Assembly (NCBI GenBank): GCA_947446575.1 | Contig: CANFHC010000008.1 | Span: forward strand, 1 to 64,000 | Reading direction: 5' to 3' | Length of the DNA stretch: 64,000 nucleotides | Source: Bacteriovoracaceae bacterium | GTDB lineage: Bacteria > Bdellovibrionota > Bacteriovoracia > Bacteriovoracales > Bacteriovoracaceae | In this document: positions 45,756 through 54,270 of the stretch, piece after piece | Layout of the letters: each line of letters begins with the position of its first letter | How positions within the stretch are numbered: the first letter of the stretch is position 1 | Notes under the pieces: model-generated | What the model was told of the DNA's origin: nothing | What the model saw: only the letters and a program-made list of their open reading frames with translations | The model's database searches: none | Translations under genes and position numbers: made by a program

Positions 45756-46910
45756 TTATTTTGAATTACTATAATTAAAAGCACGCTTTCTGATTGTCGT
45801 GACTAATTCTTCTGATGAAGATTTGTTATTGGTTTTTTTAATTATTTTCATTTTTTTCTCTGCATACATTGAAAGTATGGCCTTCCCTAGAGCTAAACCT
45901 AACTTTGGAGGAACGGCATTGCCAATTTGTCGCCATTGAGCCGATAGAGGTCCCATGAATTTAAAGTCATTGGGAAAACTTTGAAGGGCAGCTGCTTCAC
46001 GTTGCGTGAGGTAACGTGGCTCTAATGGATGAAAATAATTATGTCTGTGGGTCATAATTGTTGGGCTTGGTTTTTTAGTATCTAAGCGCTGGTACTTTGT
46101 TTGTCTAAATCTATTTTCGCGAAGATTTTTCCAATCAACACCTAATTTTAAGCTGCTTTTTTTGAAATAAGCTTTTTCGTCTTTTTCGTAACGGATACCA
46201 CATCCTTCAGGGATGCATTTAATACGCTCTAGTTCTATTTTCTTTTTGATAGCTGCCAATTCAATATCATGATTAAAAAATTTTCCATTTGGTGCTTTTA
46301 AATTTTTAAGAGCATCTCCAACTGTCATAATTTTTGTATTGGGTTTAGGAAAAATGATTGATTCATTTATTCTAGAGCCAATGATAATTGTCCGTCTTCT
46401 GCGCTCTGGAACACCGTAATTTTCAGCCGACATTACTTGAACGTCTAAGTTATAGCCCATTTTATGAAAGAGCTTAAAAATATTTGCTAGAGTCTTTTCG
46501 TTTTTTTTAGCTAAAAGACCTGTGACATTTTCAATTATGACGTAATAAGGATTTGTTATTTTCACTAAACGAACAAATTCTCTAAAAAGTGAATTTCTTA
46601 GATCATTGGGATTCCCAAGACCTACAGTTGAAAACCCCTGACAAGGAGGTCCACCAACAACTGCATGAACAGTTTGATTATTGATTAATTCTTTTAACTT
46701 TTTTTCAGTTAGATCTAATACAGATCCACAATAGGTATTAGCGTGGAGGTGGTTTGCTTTAAAAGTTTCAATGGCATTTTTATCCATGTCGACTCCCAAA
46801 AGGCAGCGCATTCCTGCTAATTCAAGCCCGCAAGAAAGCCCGCCTGCACCTGAGAAAACGTCGATGAAATTAAGAGCTGTGTTTGATTTTGTCATATGTT
46901 GTATGACCAT
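45756..46910 (-). CDS. DNA (cytosine-5) methyltransferase, solitary
   Basis: This 384-residue enzyme has the C5-methyltransferase motifs in order: I (FIDVFSGAGGLSCGLELAG), IV with catalytic Cys (GGPPCQGFS), VI (ENVTGLL), VIII (RRRRTIIIG) and the C-terminal QRIGNAVPP-like motif QIGNAVPPKLGLALG. The target-recognition region is about residues 190-300. No restriction enzyme is adjacent. It may be an orphan regulatory methylase or the protective half of a lost system. It lies 36 bases after the degenerate ATPase-like gene on the same strand. Confidence 0.93.
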   Translation of the reverse strand: MVIQHMTKSNTALNFIDVFSGAGGLSCGLELAGMRCLLGVDMDKNAIETFKANHLHANTYCGSVLDLTEKKLKELINNQTVHAVVGGPPCQGFSTVGLGNPNDLRNSLFREFVRLVKITNPYYVIIENVTGLLAKKNEKTLANIFKLFHKMGYNLDVQVMSAENYGVPERRRRTIIIGSRINESIIFPKPNTKIMTVGDALKNLKAPNGKFFNHDIELAAIKKKIELERIKCIPEGCGIRYEKDEKAYFKKSSLKLGVDWKNLRENRFRQTKYQRLDTKKPSPTIMTHRHNYFHPLEPRYLTQREAAALQSFPNDFKFMGPLSAQWRQIGNAVPPKLGLALGKAILSMYAEKKMKIIKKTNNKSSSEELVTTIRKRAFNYSNSK

Positions 46911-46946
46911 TATCTCGAAAACTTAGGAAATGTGTCAACTAATAAA

Positions 46947-47663
46947 CTAAGCTGCGGTTTTTTTATCTGATTTTTTAGCTGGAATATGAAAGAGAAGCTC
47001 TCCGCTAGCAGCCTTTTCAATCTTTTTCGGATTGTAAAAAATCTCTTTTTCTTTTTTCCATTTCCAGTTTTTGTAGATTCTATCAGTGCTGAAGCTGAAA
47101 TCTTTCTCTCTCTTTACATGTAAATTCACATAGGGCATCCATAAATTCATATTGTGAGAGAAGATGAAAACGTTTTGTTTATTACGGGTCATATGTTCTT
47201 TTAGGACATGAATAAAGAGCTCGATTGAATCTGAATCAAGGTCGTGTTCGGGTTCTTCGAGAAAAATAAACTGTCCTTCGAAGATGACCGACTTAATAAG
47301 AGACGTAAGCTTTTTCATCTGCGCATCTGAATGTTCAGGGAGGTCATTCGGATGTAAAATTTTTCTATAAAGCTTATCAAGATGAATATTGGAATTTTCT
47401 TTTAAAAAGTCTTGAAATTGAATTTCTTTTGATGCTGTCAGGGAATTTGGTGAGAAATTCATCAAAATATTCTCATTTAAACTCATATCAGGAATCAGAC
47501 CTTCACCAGATTTTGCGACATACGAAAACATATAAGGCATATTCACCTTATTAAATTTGAGAAATGATAAAAATTCACTAAGCTTAGAGTAGTTTTCTCC
47601 TTCAAGCTTTTTAGTGAATAAATAGATTTCGAATGTTTCTTCGAAGTTTACCTTTGTCATCAT
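46947..47663 (-). CDS. ABC-ATPase-like protein lacking Walker A
   Basis: This 238-residue protein has a Walker B-like FIFLEEPEHDLDSDSIELFI, a D-loop (DLDSDS) and a switch His in VFIFSHNMNLW. A signature-like stretch SDAQMKKLTSLIKSVI lies just before. There is no GxxGxGKS motif at the N-terminus, so nucleotide binding by itself is doubtful. It may be a regulatory partner or the tail half of a split ATPase. The C-terminus is Lys-rich. It lies upstream of the methyltransferase gene and may be co-transcribed with it. Confidence 0.6.
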   Translation of the reverse strand: MMTKVNFEETFEIYLFTKKLEGENYSKLSEFLSFLKFNKVNMPYMFSYVAKSGEGLIPDMSLNENILMNFSPNSLTASKEIQFQDFLKENSNIHLDKLYRKILHPNDLPEHSDAQMKKLTSLIKSVIFEGQFIFLEEPEHDLDSDSIELFIHVLKEHMTRNKQNVFIFSHNMNLWMPYVNLHVKREKDFSFSTDRIYKNWKWKKEKEIFYNPKKIEKAASGELLFHIPAKKSDKKTAA

Positions 47664-47751
47664 TTCTTTATCGGCTGAGATGTCCTTATCTTAAGAAAAA
47701 CAATTTCCGATGGATTTGGTTGGCTATATCTATTTTCCACTCTTTAAAATA

Positions 47752-47786
47752 CTCGGCAAAAATAAATTGTGAGATATAATAATCTC
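47752..47786 (+). promoter_or_regulatory. Promoter for MnmA paralogue, probably leaderless
   Basis: A consensus TATAAT sits at 47775-47780, six bases before the ATG at 47787, with an AT-rich TTTAAA-like -35 region near 47752. Transcription would begin at or next to the A of ATG, leaving no ribosome-binding site. GAGAT/ATCTC flanks the -10 box as a small inverted repeat. Confidence 0.55.
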
Positions 47787-49001
47787 ATGATTGAAAAAGC
47801 CAGTAATCAAACAGTTTTAATTGCCATGACCGGGGGACTAGAATCTACCGTTGCGGCTTATTTATTAAAAAAGCAAGGCTATCGATGCATTGGAATCGGC
47901 GTGCAGTTTTTTGAGCCCGGTGAAAATGCGGGGCCCTTTGCTGATGTCATTGTCAGTGATCTTAATAAAGTTAAATCCATTTGTACCTATTTAGATATTT
48001 CATTTTATGCCGTGAATGCTGCCGAAATTTTCGCGGACACGGTTCTCGATCCAGTAGTGGGAAGAATTCTAAGTGGGAATACTTTCGAACCATTAGTGTT
48101 CTTAAGCTGCGTTTTAATGGAATTATTATCAGAGAAAGCTGCTAAATTTAATACAAATTTGGTGGCCACTGGTCATTATGCAAAAGTTTTAAAAAATCAA
48201 AAAACTGGATCGTTTGAACTCATGGTGGCCAACGATTTGGAGCATGATCAATCTTATTTACTATCGAGACTCCCTCAAAAACATCTGGCCAATTTAGTTT
48301 TACCTCTATCTGAAATTAGAAAAAAAGAAGTACAAAAAATTGGTGAGTTAATTAAAGTGGATTTTTCTACCAGACCTAAAACGAACTACGCCCACATTAT
48401 GCACGATCCGCGCATGATTGAGTTAGTGGAAGAGCGCTCTCCAAAAGATTTAAGAAGAACGGGAACAATTTATGATTATCGCCAAGAAAGCTCTTTGTGT
48501 GAACATTTAGGAATTCATCGTTATTATGTTGGACAAAAAAATCTTCCCTCAAAACCTGAAGTACAAATCGATCCTCTCAAAGAAGTTGTATCGATTATTC
48601 CTTTCAAAGGAAATATTTTTATCGATTACCCAGAACGCTTGCAATACTCCCATGCTCTTATTTCCCGCTTCGTTCCAGCAGCTAATTTAGACATTACCGT
48701 CCCCATTTCTGCCTATGTAAAAATGTCGCTTAAAGGAGAAAAGATTCCGTGCCGAATTTATTTTAAAAATAATCAAACTTGTTTGGTGGATTTTGAAGAG
48801 ATTCATCCTGGACTTTTAGTTCCAGGACAATTTTTTACTTTTTACTCAAGAAAAGCAGAAAAAGGAAAAGTTGTAGGTAGTGGGATCGTTGAGCTTGGGG
48901 GAGTTTTTGAAAACGGAGAATTTAATACTCTACCTATAAATAAAAGGGATTCAGATGAAGAAGACAACACCAAACAAACTGATGAAAAATTGCATTTTTA
49001 G
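47787..49001 (+). CDS. Divergent MnmA-like PP-loop protein
   Basis: This protein of about 404 residues follows the MnmA layout: PP-loop, ATGHYAKV, QSYLLSRL, and a C-terminal beta-barrel. The PP-loop reads TGGLES instead of SGGVDS. The second MnmA catalytic Cys is missing (KTNYAHIMHDP where STGIC is expected), while one Cys (LSCVLM) remains near the first position. Normal 2-thiouridine synthesis is therefore unlikely. Canonical mnmA lies one gene downstream. ATG 47787 is preferred over GTG 47769, which would precede the -10 box. The 3' end overlaps the peptidase gene by 47 bases. Confidence 0.8.
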   Translation: MIEKASNQTVLIAMTGGLESTVAAYLLKKQGYRCIGIGVQFFEPGENAGPFADVIVSDLNKVKSICTYLDISFYAVNAAEIFADTVLDPVVGRILSGNTFEPLVFLSCVLMELLSEKAAKFNTNLVATGHYAKVLKNQKTGSFELMVANDLEHDQSYLLSRLPQKHLANLVLPLSEIRKKEVQKIGELIKVDFSTRPKTNYAHIMHDPRMIELVEERSPKDLRRTGTIYDYRQESSLCEHLGIHRYYVGQKNLPSKPEVQIDPLKEVVSIIPFKGNIFIDYPERLQYSHALISRFVPAANLDITVPISAYVKMSLKGEKIPCRIYFKNNQTCLVDFEEIHPGLLVPGQFFTFYSRKAEKGKVVGSGIVELGGVFENGEFNTLPINKRDSDEEDNTKQTDEKLHF

Positions 49002-50124
49002 TTTTTCTATTTTAATGCTTTCTGCTCCGCTAAGAGCTATTGAAATTTCAAATTACGATAAAAAAATAAAAACAAGTTATAATATTACTTCTGTAACTGA
49101 AAAACTCTCGCGAGATGCGATTGAAAAAAACTTACGAGATTTTGTAGCTAGCGGCAGGCCAAGTCGATTTGTTGGAAGTCCAGGACATCAAAAAGCAATG
49201 GAATTTATCGAAACAAGGTTGAAAGCTGCCAAATCTCAAGGAGCTAGTTTTGAAAAAATCGAATTCACTCCTAATATCGCTCACGCAGGTGATTTTTACG
49301 CTGAAGATTTTAAAAAAGAAGTAGTCGCCAAAATTCCAAAGACCGATCCAAATTACGATCATTGGAAAGGCTTCACTATGTCCATGTTAAAAACTCTTGA
49401 TTCACTTAAAGGGCTCAAAGGTTACAATTTAGTATGGGAAAAAAAGGGAATACAAAAACCAGAAGAAGTAATTATTCTTGGAGCTAACTACGACACACTT
49501 TTAAATGATCCGAAAACCATGATCGTTAACTCAAAAGGAGCAATGCCGGGTGCAGATAATAATGGTACAGGTGTAGCGGCCCTCTTATCGATGATTGAAA
49601 TTTTGGATAAATTAGATTTACCCAAAACCGTTCGGATAGTCTTTTTTGATTTTGAAGAATTGGGATTTTCTGGATCTCGTGATTATGTTGAAAAATTGAA
49701 GGTCAATTTGGGAGCTCAAAAAATTGTAGGCTTCGTTGATCTAGTCATGCTTGGTAACGATTCAAAACGTGACGATAAAGAAAAAAAATTAAACAATATG
49801 AAAGTTTATTTGCGAGCTCCTACTGAAAAAGGCAGCGAAGAAGATTTAAAATTTGTGACGATGATGACCAATAATGGAAAAAGGCTCTATAGCACAATTG
49901 ACTTTACTCCAGAGGCAAACGGGATGAATTCCAGCTCTCATATTAGTTTTTGGGAAGCAGGAATTCCGGCTTTATGCTTTAGCCAGAACTGGGAGAGCGA
50001 TTTTAACCCTCGTTTTCACACTCCCAATGACTTTGTGGAGACTTTGAATATGAATACTTACACCAATGCCTTTAGATATATTACAGGGTCAGTGCTTGCT
50101 TGGAACTATGACGTAGTCAAATAG
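48955..50124 (+). CDS. M28-family peptidase-like protein with altered metal site
   Basis: This 389-residue protein has an export signal (hydrophobic residues about 12-27) and an M28 aminopeptidase fold. Metal-site motifs are GANYDT, PGADNNGTG, FDFEELGFSGS, a later FVDLVML and FHTPNDF. The first motif normally reads GAHYDS; here Asn178 replaces the His ligand. The other ligands are present. Activity may be weakened or altered. ATG 48955 has AGGGATTC upstream and lies inside the MnmA-like gene. Confidence 0.82.
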   Translation: MKKTTPNKLMKNCIFSFSILMLSAPLRAIEISNYDKKIKTSYNITSVTEKLSRDAIEKNLRDFVASGRPSRFVGSPGHQKAMEFIETRLKAAKSQGASFEKIEFTPNIAHAGDFYAEDFKKEVVAKIPKTDPNYDHWKGFTMSMLKTLDSLKGLKGYNLVWEKKGIQKPEEVIILGANYDTLLNDPKTMIVNSKGAMPGADNNGTGVAALLSMIEILDKLDLPKTVRIVFFDFEELGFSGSRDYVEKLKVNLGAQKIVGFVDLVMLGNDSKRDDKEKKLNNMKVYLRAPTEKGSEEDLKFVTMMTNNGKRLYSTIDFTPEANGMNSSSHISFWEAGIPALCFSQNWESDFNPRFHTPNDFVETLNMNTYTNAFRYITGSVLAWNYDVVK

Positions 50125-50142
50125 CCAAAATTTTGTTATAAA
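50114..50142 (+). promoter_or_regulatory. Promoter for mnmA, near-leaderless
   Basis: TAGTCA (50114-50119) and TATAAA (50137-50142) are separated by 17 bases. The -10 box ends eight bases before the mnmA ATG, so the transcript would have almost no leader. No Shine-Dalgarno sequence precedes the ATG. Confidence 0.5.
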
Positions 50143-50150
50143 TCACCCCT

Positions 50151-51305
50151 ATGAAAACTCTAAGGGGAAACCCAAAAACAAAATCTGAAACTATGGTGAT
50201 CGTCGGAATGTCCGGTGGGGTGGATTCTTCGGTCTGTGCCGCTATCTTAAAAGAAGAAGGCTATAACGTCGTTGGTCTATTCATGAAAAATTGGGAAGAG
50301 TTAGACGAGCACGGGGTTTGTCAGTCTTCTAAAGAATACGCTGACGTTATCTCTGTATGTGAAAAATTAGATATCCCATACTACTCAGTTGATTTTATCA
50401 AAGAATACAGAGACCAAGTTTTTTCTCATTTTGTTGAAGAATATAAATTAGGTTTCACGCCAAATCCTGATGTTCTTTGCAATCGTGAAATAAAATTCAA
50501 AGTATTTTTTGAAAAGGCCCGAGAATTAGGAGCTGATTATTTAGCGACAGGGCATTACTGCCAAAATGAACTAGTCGATGGAATTCCTGCTTTAAAAAAA
50601 GGTGCAGACCCTCTTAAAGATCAATCTTATTTTCTCTATACAATTAAAAGTGAAATATTAGAGCATGTTCTTTTTCCCATTGGTCATCTGCCAAAAACAG
50701 AAGTTAGAAAAATAGCAGCAAAATATGATCTCATTACTAAAGATAAAAAAGATTCCACTGGGATTTGTTTTATTGGCGAGAGAAACTTTAAAAATTTTCT
50801 TTCCAACTATGTAACGTTCGAGGATGGAAATTTTGAAACGCTTGAAGGTGAGATAGTTGGACGCCACACAGGTGCGACTTATTATACAATCGGTCAAAGA
50901 AAAGGTCTGGGTCTAGGTGGGCAAGGGGAACCTTGGTTTGTCATTGGTAAAGACATAAAGCGAAACGTTGTTATCGTCGAGCGCGGAGAATATCACCCTG
51001 CGATGTATTCAGACTCACTCATTGCGACAGATTTAGAATTTACATCTGGAACACTTAAGAGATCGCTCCCTTTTAAATGCACAGCTAAAATTCGTTATCG
51101 TCAAAAAGATCAGAATTGCACGATTGTGGATATTATCGATGGGAAAATTTATGTGGAATTTGATAATCCACAAAGAGCGATTACACCTCGTCAGTCAGTG
51201 GTTTTTTACGACGGAAATATCTGTTTAGGTGGAGCGATGATTGAAAAGTCAGGGCCTACTTATTTCGAGCTAACAAAATCTATCCCCAATATTTTGGATC
51301 ATTAA
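50151..51305 (+). CDS. mnmA: tRNA-specific 2-thiouridylase MnmA
   Basis: This 384-residue enzyme thiolates U34 of tRNA-Lys, -Glu and -Gln. The PP-loop is GMSGGVDSSVCA. The two catalytic Cys are Cys110 in NPDVLCNREIKF and Cys206 in STGICFIGERNF. ATGHY, DQSYFLY, and GQRKGLGLGG motifs are intact. A short Lys-rich N-terminal extension precedes the PP-loop. Its end overlaps the convergent small Cys protein gene by 26 bases. A degenerate paralogue lies just upstream. Confidence 0.96.
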   Translation: MKTLRGNPKTKSETMVIVGMSGGVDSSVCAAILKEEGYNVVGLFMKNWEELDEHGVCQSSKEYADVISVCEKLDIPYYSVDFIKEYRDQVFSHFVEEYKLGFTPNPDVLCNREIKFKVFFEKARELGADYLATGHYCQNELVDGIPALKKGADPLKDQSYFLYTIKSEILEHVLFPIGHLPKTEVRKIAAKYDLITKDKKDSTGICFIGERNFKNFLSNYVTFEDGNFETLEGEIVGRHTGATYYTIGQRKGLGLGGQGEPWFVIGKDIKRNVVIVERGEYHPAMYSDSLIATDLEFTSGTLKRSLPFKCTAKIRYRQKDQNCTIVDIIDGKIYVEFDNPQRAITPRQSVVFYDGNICLGGAMIEKSGPTYFELTKSIPNILDH

Positions 51306-51516
51306 AATCTTTTTTCCCGCTACCACCTTCATCATCACTATTTTTTTTTACTCTCTCTTCAAACGATGTGCACTCATGACCAGTTGATTGTTTGACGAGC
51401 ACCGAGGGCATTGTAGCTGATTTAAATTGGTAGAGCTTACATCCTCTAGGGGCGAGCGGATCAAAGGTGACATGATAATGAATACATCTCATGCAGGGGA
51501 TTCTGGCATTTTCCAT
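51280..51516 (-). CDS. Small Cys-containing protein, unknown
   Basis: This 78-residue cytoplasmic protein has Cys at CMRC, RGC and HEC, which could bind zinc or an iron-sulphur centre. AGGAG precedes ATG 51516 by eight bases. A longer frame to 51576 is possible but has no such site. The tail is acidic and Gly-rich (SDDEGGSGKKD). I recognise no family. Its end overlaps mnmA on the other strand. Confidence 0.65.
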   Translation of the reverse strand: MENARIPCMRCIHYHVTFDPLAPRGCKLYQFKSATMPSVLVKQSTGHECTSFEERVKKNSDDEGGSGKKDFNDPKYWG

Positions 51517-51719
51517 ATGTTTTCTCCTAAGAGTAGTATAACCCATCGAGGAAAACTGTCTAAACTTTAAACACACCTAGAGTGATTTGACAGGGTTACT
51601 AGTAATGGGTGGGGTAAGAGCTTTAATATAGAAGAGCTATTTAGGCATCTATTGTGCAGATTACTAAAGCGGATGAATATGAACAGTTTAAAAATGTCGC
51701 TATTTAAAGGGTCTATTTT

Positions 51720-52124
51720 ATGAAAACGAACTCTCACGAAGAGACCGAATCAATGAAGCAAAACTTGGTGATGTTTCCATCCGCCAAAAATTTTAGACCT
51801 GATCTCATAAATGTAGATTTAGGGCCTGACCCTCTTCATGACTTATTACATGAATATTCCCACATAACAGAAGAAGATATTCCCTCCCATCTTGATGAAC
51901 GTTTTGAGATGCAGCTCTTAGAAGCTGAGTTCGATCTTGAAGGGGATGCTTTTGATAGCCTTGAAGCTTTCATGAATCGTCATCAACGCGGTGAGATCCT
52001 CTCGCCTGATGACAAACTTATAAAACTCATCAACGAGCGTATATTGGCCATCAAAGAGGCTAAAGAGCGCATCAAATTCTACCTAGATGAAATAGATTTG
52101 TTTCTTCCTAGTAAAAGAAAATAG
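51720..52124 (+). CDS. Small acidic cytoplasmic protein, unknown
   Basis: This 134-residue acidic protein is mostly helical, with a Leu-rich stretch (HDLLHEYSHITEEDI) and a charged C-terminal helix pair. No signal or membrane segment is seen. AAAGGG lies about eight bases before the ATG. A TTGACA at about 51588 might be part of its promoter, but no good -10 box follows at the right distance. It is the last gene before the tRNA-Leu integration site. I recognise no family. Confidence 0.65.
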   Translation: MKTNSHEETESMKQNLVMFPSAKNFRPDLINVDLGPDPLHDLLHEYSHITEEDIPSHLDERFEMQLLEAEFDLEGDAFDSLEAFMNRHQRGEILSPDDKLIKLINERILAIKEAKERIKFYLDEIDLFLPSKRK

Positions 52125-52131
52125 ATTTTTC

Positions 52132-52160
52132 TTGCCAAGAAATTTTTAGGCCCTTATTAT
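52132..52160 (+). promoter_or_regulatory. tRNA-Leu promoter
   Basis: TTGCCA (52132-52137) and TATTAT (52155-52160) are separated by exactly 17 bases. The start point should fall just before the tRNA 5' end at 52169. Confidence 0.7.
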
Positions 52161-52168
52161 TTCCCTAT

Positions 52169-52254
52169 GCGCGGGTGGTGAAATGGCAGACACGCTACCT
52201 TGAGGTGGTAGAGCTCGCAAGGGTGTGCAGGTTCAAGTCCTGTTCCGCGCACCA
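52169..52254 (+). tRNA. tRNA-Leu (anticodon GAG)
   Basis: The 86-base gene folds into a full cloverleaf. The acceptor stem is GCGCGGG with TCCGCGC (one G-T pair). The anticodon stem CTACC/GGTAG carries loop TTGAGGT, giving anticodon GAG. The long variable arm marks a class II tRNA, and the T-loop is TTCAAGT. The 3' CCA is encoded. The serine recombinase gene on the other strand ends inside the tRNA (stop at 52233), so the tRNA 3' end is the probable attachment site and remains intact. Confidence 0.95.
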
Positions 52255-53927
52255 TTTGTAAAGCTATTCGAACCAACATACCCAACATTTTTTAATTTAT
52301 TTTGATCTTTAAAAGAATCGCAGGCATTTGCCTGCGATTTCTCCATATTTGATCCAATAATAACTTCATTCGAATAAAACTCTTTATCCACATTCCAATA
52401 AATCTTAACACTGTCAAGCCCAATTTCTACTCGTCTCACAAACTTCTGTAAAATCTTTCGGCGAACATTAAAATCTGGATTCTCATTCAAGATGAATTTT
52501 GAATATTCCGCAAATTTCTGAAAAGTTTTAAGAGGCACAAGCCTCTGGTCAATGTTCACATCTTTTAGAGAGTTTAATTTTTCATCCACTTCTTTTTTAG
52601 CGCTTTGAATCTTCTCTAATTGTTTAAATAGAGGTGTCGGCGAAATCTCCCGAGGCAAAATCCCAATTCTTTCAGCGAGGGCATCAATCTGTGAGTTTAA
52701 ACCATACTGCTTGGCCTTTAAACGCTCTCTTTCTTTGTGCTCGTCATTTTGCTTATGAATCGCAGTCACTTTTTCTAAAAGGTTCTTAATGAACAATTCA
52801 TTGGTAAGAAGTTTCGTAAATTCATTCCAGACCAGCGGTTCAACTTTCTTAGCTAAAACTCTATGTGGATTGCACTTAAAAGTTTTCTTCGTTAAGCATG
52901 AATCTCTTTTCGTCGCCCAAGAATGCTCGTAATAAGCAACCTTACCACTTCGGCCAGTAGCTGACTTGCCAGGCATATGGTCGCCGCAAGTCATACAAAA
53001 AGAAACTCCTGATAAAATATAGGGATGCCTATTTTCTGAAATTGGCTTGAGCCTAGACCTATTTTTAACTAGCTCCTCATTAGCTCTTTTAAAAGTCACC
53101 TCATCAATAATCGCTTCCCAAACGGCCGGAGATTCTTCAACTTCAACTTTATTTTTGACTGAAAAAACTTTCACTCCAATATAGGCCTTGTTCTTTAAGA
53201 GATGATACAAATTATCAATGGTAAAATGGCCAACACGCATCTTGCTCCCGCCACCTTCCCTCGAAAGTCTCGGTTTATATCCATGGTCATTAAGCCATTT
53301 TGCCGTTCGGGACAAAGTCCCAATCTCTAAGAATTTCTCAAAAGCTTTCTTCACTGTTGGAGCTGTTTCTTCATCAATATCTAAAAAGCCCGGTCGATCT
53401 TGAATCAACTTAAACCCAAGAGGAACGCATCCACCATTATAAAGACCACGCTTTGCTCTTGCTAAAAGGTTAGCTGAAACGCGCTCACTTGTTTGCTTTC
53501 TCTCAAACTGGTTAAAATTTACAATATTAAAAAGCAACATTTCTCCGGCCGACGTTGTTGTATCGAAATCTTCTCGAAGCGACATAAAGCTACATTTGTT
53601 AGTATTTAAAATTTCCCAAATCTGAATGAAGTCACTCATGCTACGAGAGAGACGAGACAGCTCAGTCATCATGACGAGATTGATTCGCTTCATCTTAATG
53701 TCCATGAGCATTTCTTGAAGCTTCGGACGCTTCATATTTTTTGCTGAAATTCCGGCATCAATATAAACGTCAACAATCTCACCAAAACCATATTGGCGAT
53801 TTCTGAAATTAATAGCTTCGCGAAGTCGTTGCTCCTGACTTTTTATGGAACCTTCAGGATTTTCTGCCTGCTCTTCAGAGGAAACTCGAATGTATAAACC
53901 GATCTTGTAATTAGAATTCTTAACCAT
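52233..53927 (-). CDS. Large serine recombinase ending inside tRNA-Leu
   Basis: This 564-residue recombinase integrates or excises DNA. The N-terminal resolvase domain has catalytic Ser16 in YIRVSSEEQ and MMTELSRLSRSM. A recombinase domain follows (GGCVPLGFKL region). Next come a zinc ribbon (CMTCGDHM and two more Cys near residues 345-355) and a coiled coil at about 400-460. The last seven codons (GARNRT and stop) are the reverse complement of the tRNA-Leu 3' end. AGGAG precedes the ATG. It overlaps the preceding small gene by eight bases. Confidence 0.93.
   Translation of the reverse strand: MVKNSNYKIGLYIRVSSEEQAENPEGSIKSQEQRLREAINFRNRQYGFGEIVDVYIDAGISAKNMKRPKLQEMLMDIKMKRINLVMMTELSRLSRSMSDFIQIWEILNTNKCSFMSLREDFDTTTSAGEMLLFNIVNFNQFERKQTSERVSANLLARAKRGLYNGGCVPLGFKLIQDRPGFLDIDEETAPTVKKAFEKFLEIGTLSRTAKWLNDHGYKPRLSREGGGSKMRVGHFTIDNLYHLLKNKAYIGVKVFSVKNKVEVEESPAVWEAIIDEVTFKRANEELVKNRSRLKPISENRHPYILSGVSFCMTCGDHMPGKSATGRSGKVAYYEHSWATKRDSCLTKKTFKCNPHRVLAKKVEPLVWNEFTKLLTNELFIKNLLEKVTAIHKQNDEHKERERLKAKQYGLNSQIDALAERIGILPREISPTPLFKQLEKIQSAKKEVDEKLNSLKDVNIDQRLVPLKTFQKFAEYSKFILNENPDFNVRRKILQKFVRRVEIGLDSVKIYWNVDKEFYSNEVIIGSNMEKSQANACDSFKDQNKLKNVGYVGSNSFTNGARNRT
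52316..52339. repeat. 10-bp hairpin within recombinase 3' end
   Basis: AATCGCAGGC (52316-52325) and GCCTGCGATT (52330-52339) form a perfect stem with an ATTT loop, 62 bases from the tRNA 3' end. ATCGCAGGCA recurs at 58228-58237 near the proposed right end. It could be a recombinase recognition site or an RNA hairpin. Confidence 0.5.
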
Positions 53928-54171
53928 TGATGCTCGCTCCTGTTAATAAGTTATTATTAAAAGAACCCGAGGCGATTTGAATTTTTGTGAGTTGGCAAAT
54001 ATGACTATAAAAAATCTTTGCCACTTCATCAAGCATTTGTTCAAACTCACCCGACTTAATTTCACCGTAAATCAAATTTTCCACGAACTTAAATTCATAT
54101 TTATTTTTTTTATTTTTCGCTAATCCCTCATCATTTTTTTTACTCAACACCTTTTTTATTATTTTTCCCAC
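53920..54171 (-). CDS. Small basic protein of the mobile element
   Basis: This 83-residue protein starts with a Lys-rich segment (KIIKKVLSKKND), then a mixed helical region. GTG 54171 is chosen because AAGGAG lies seven bases upstream; TTG 54177 is too close to that site. It overlaps the recombinase start by eight bases, so it may regulate or assist excision, as small directionality factors do. That role is inferred only from position and size. Confidence 0.55.
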   Translation of the reverse strand: MGKIIKKVLSKKNDEGLAKNKKNKYEFKFVENLIYGEIKSGEFEQMLDEVAKIFYSHICQLTKIQIASGSFNNNLLTGASING

Positions 54172-54270
54172 TACCAAACTCCTTAATTACCGCCCCTAAT
54201 ATCACCTAATTCAAACCAGCAACTTAACTACTACATAACTCCAACCTCATTCACACATCCTTTTACCTAG

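Noticed and set aside
34173-46910. A restriction-modification pair formed by the nuclease-like gene and the C5 methyltransferase
   Set aside because: They are 10.6 kb apart with unrelated genes between, on opposite strands, so no pairing is supported.
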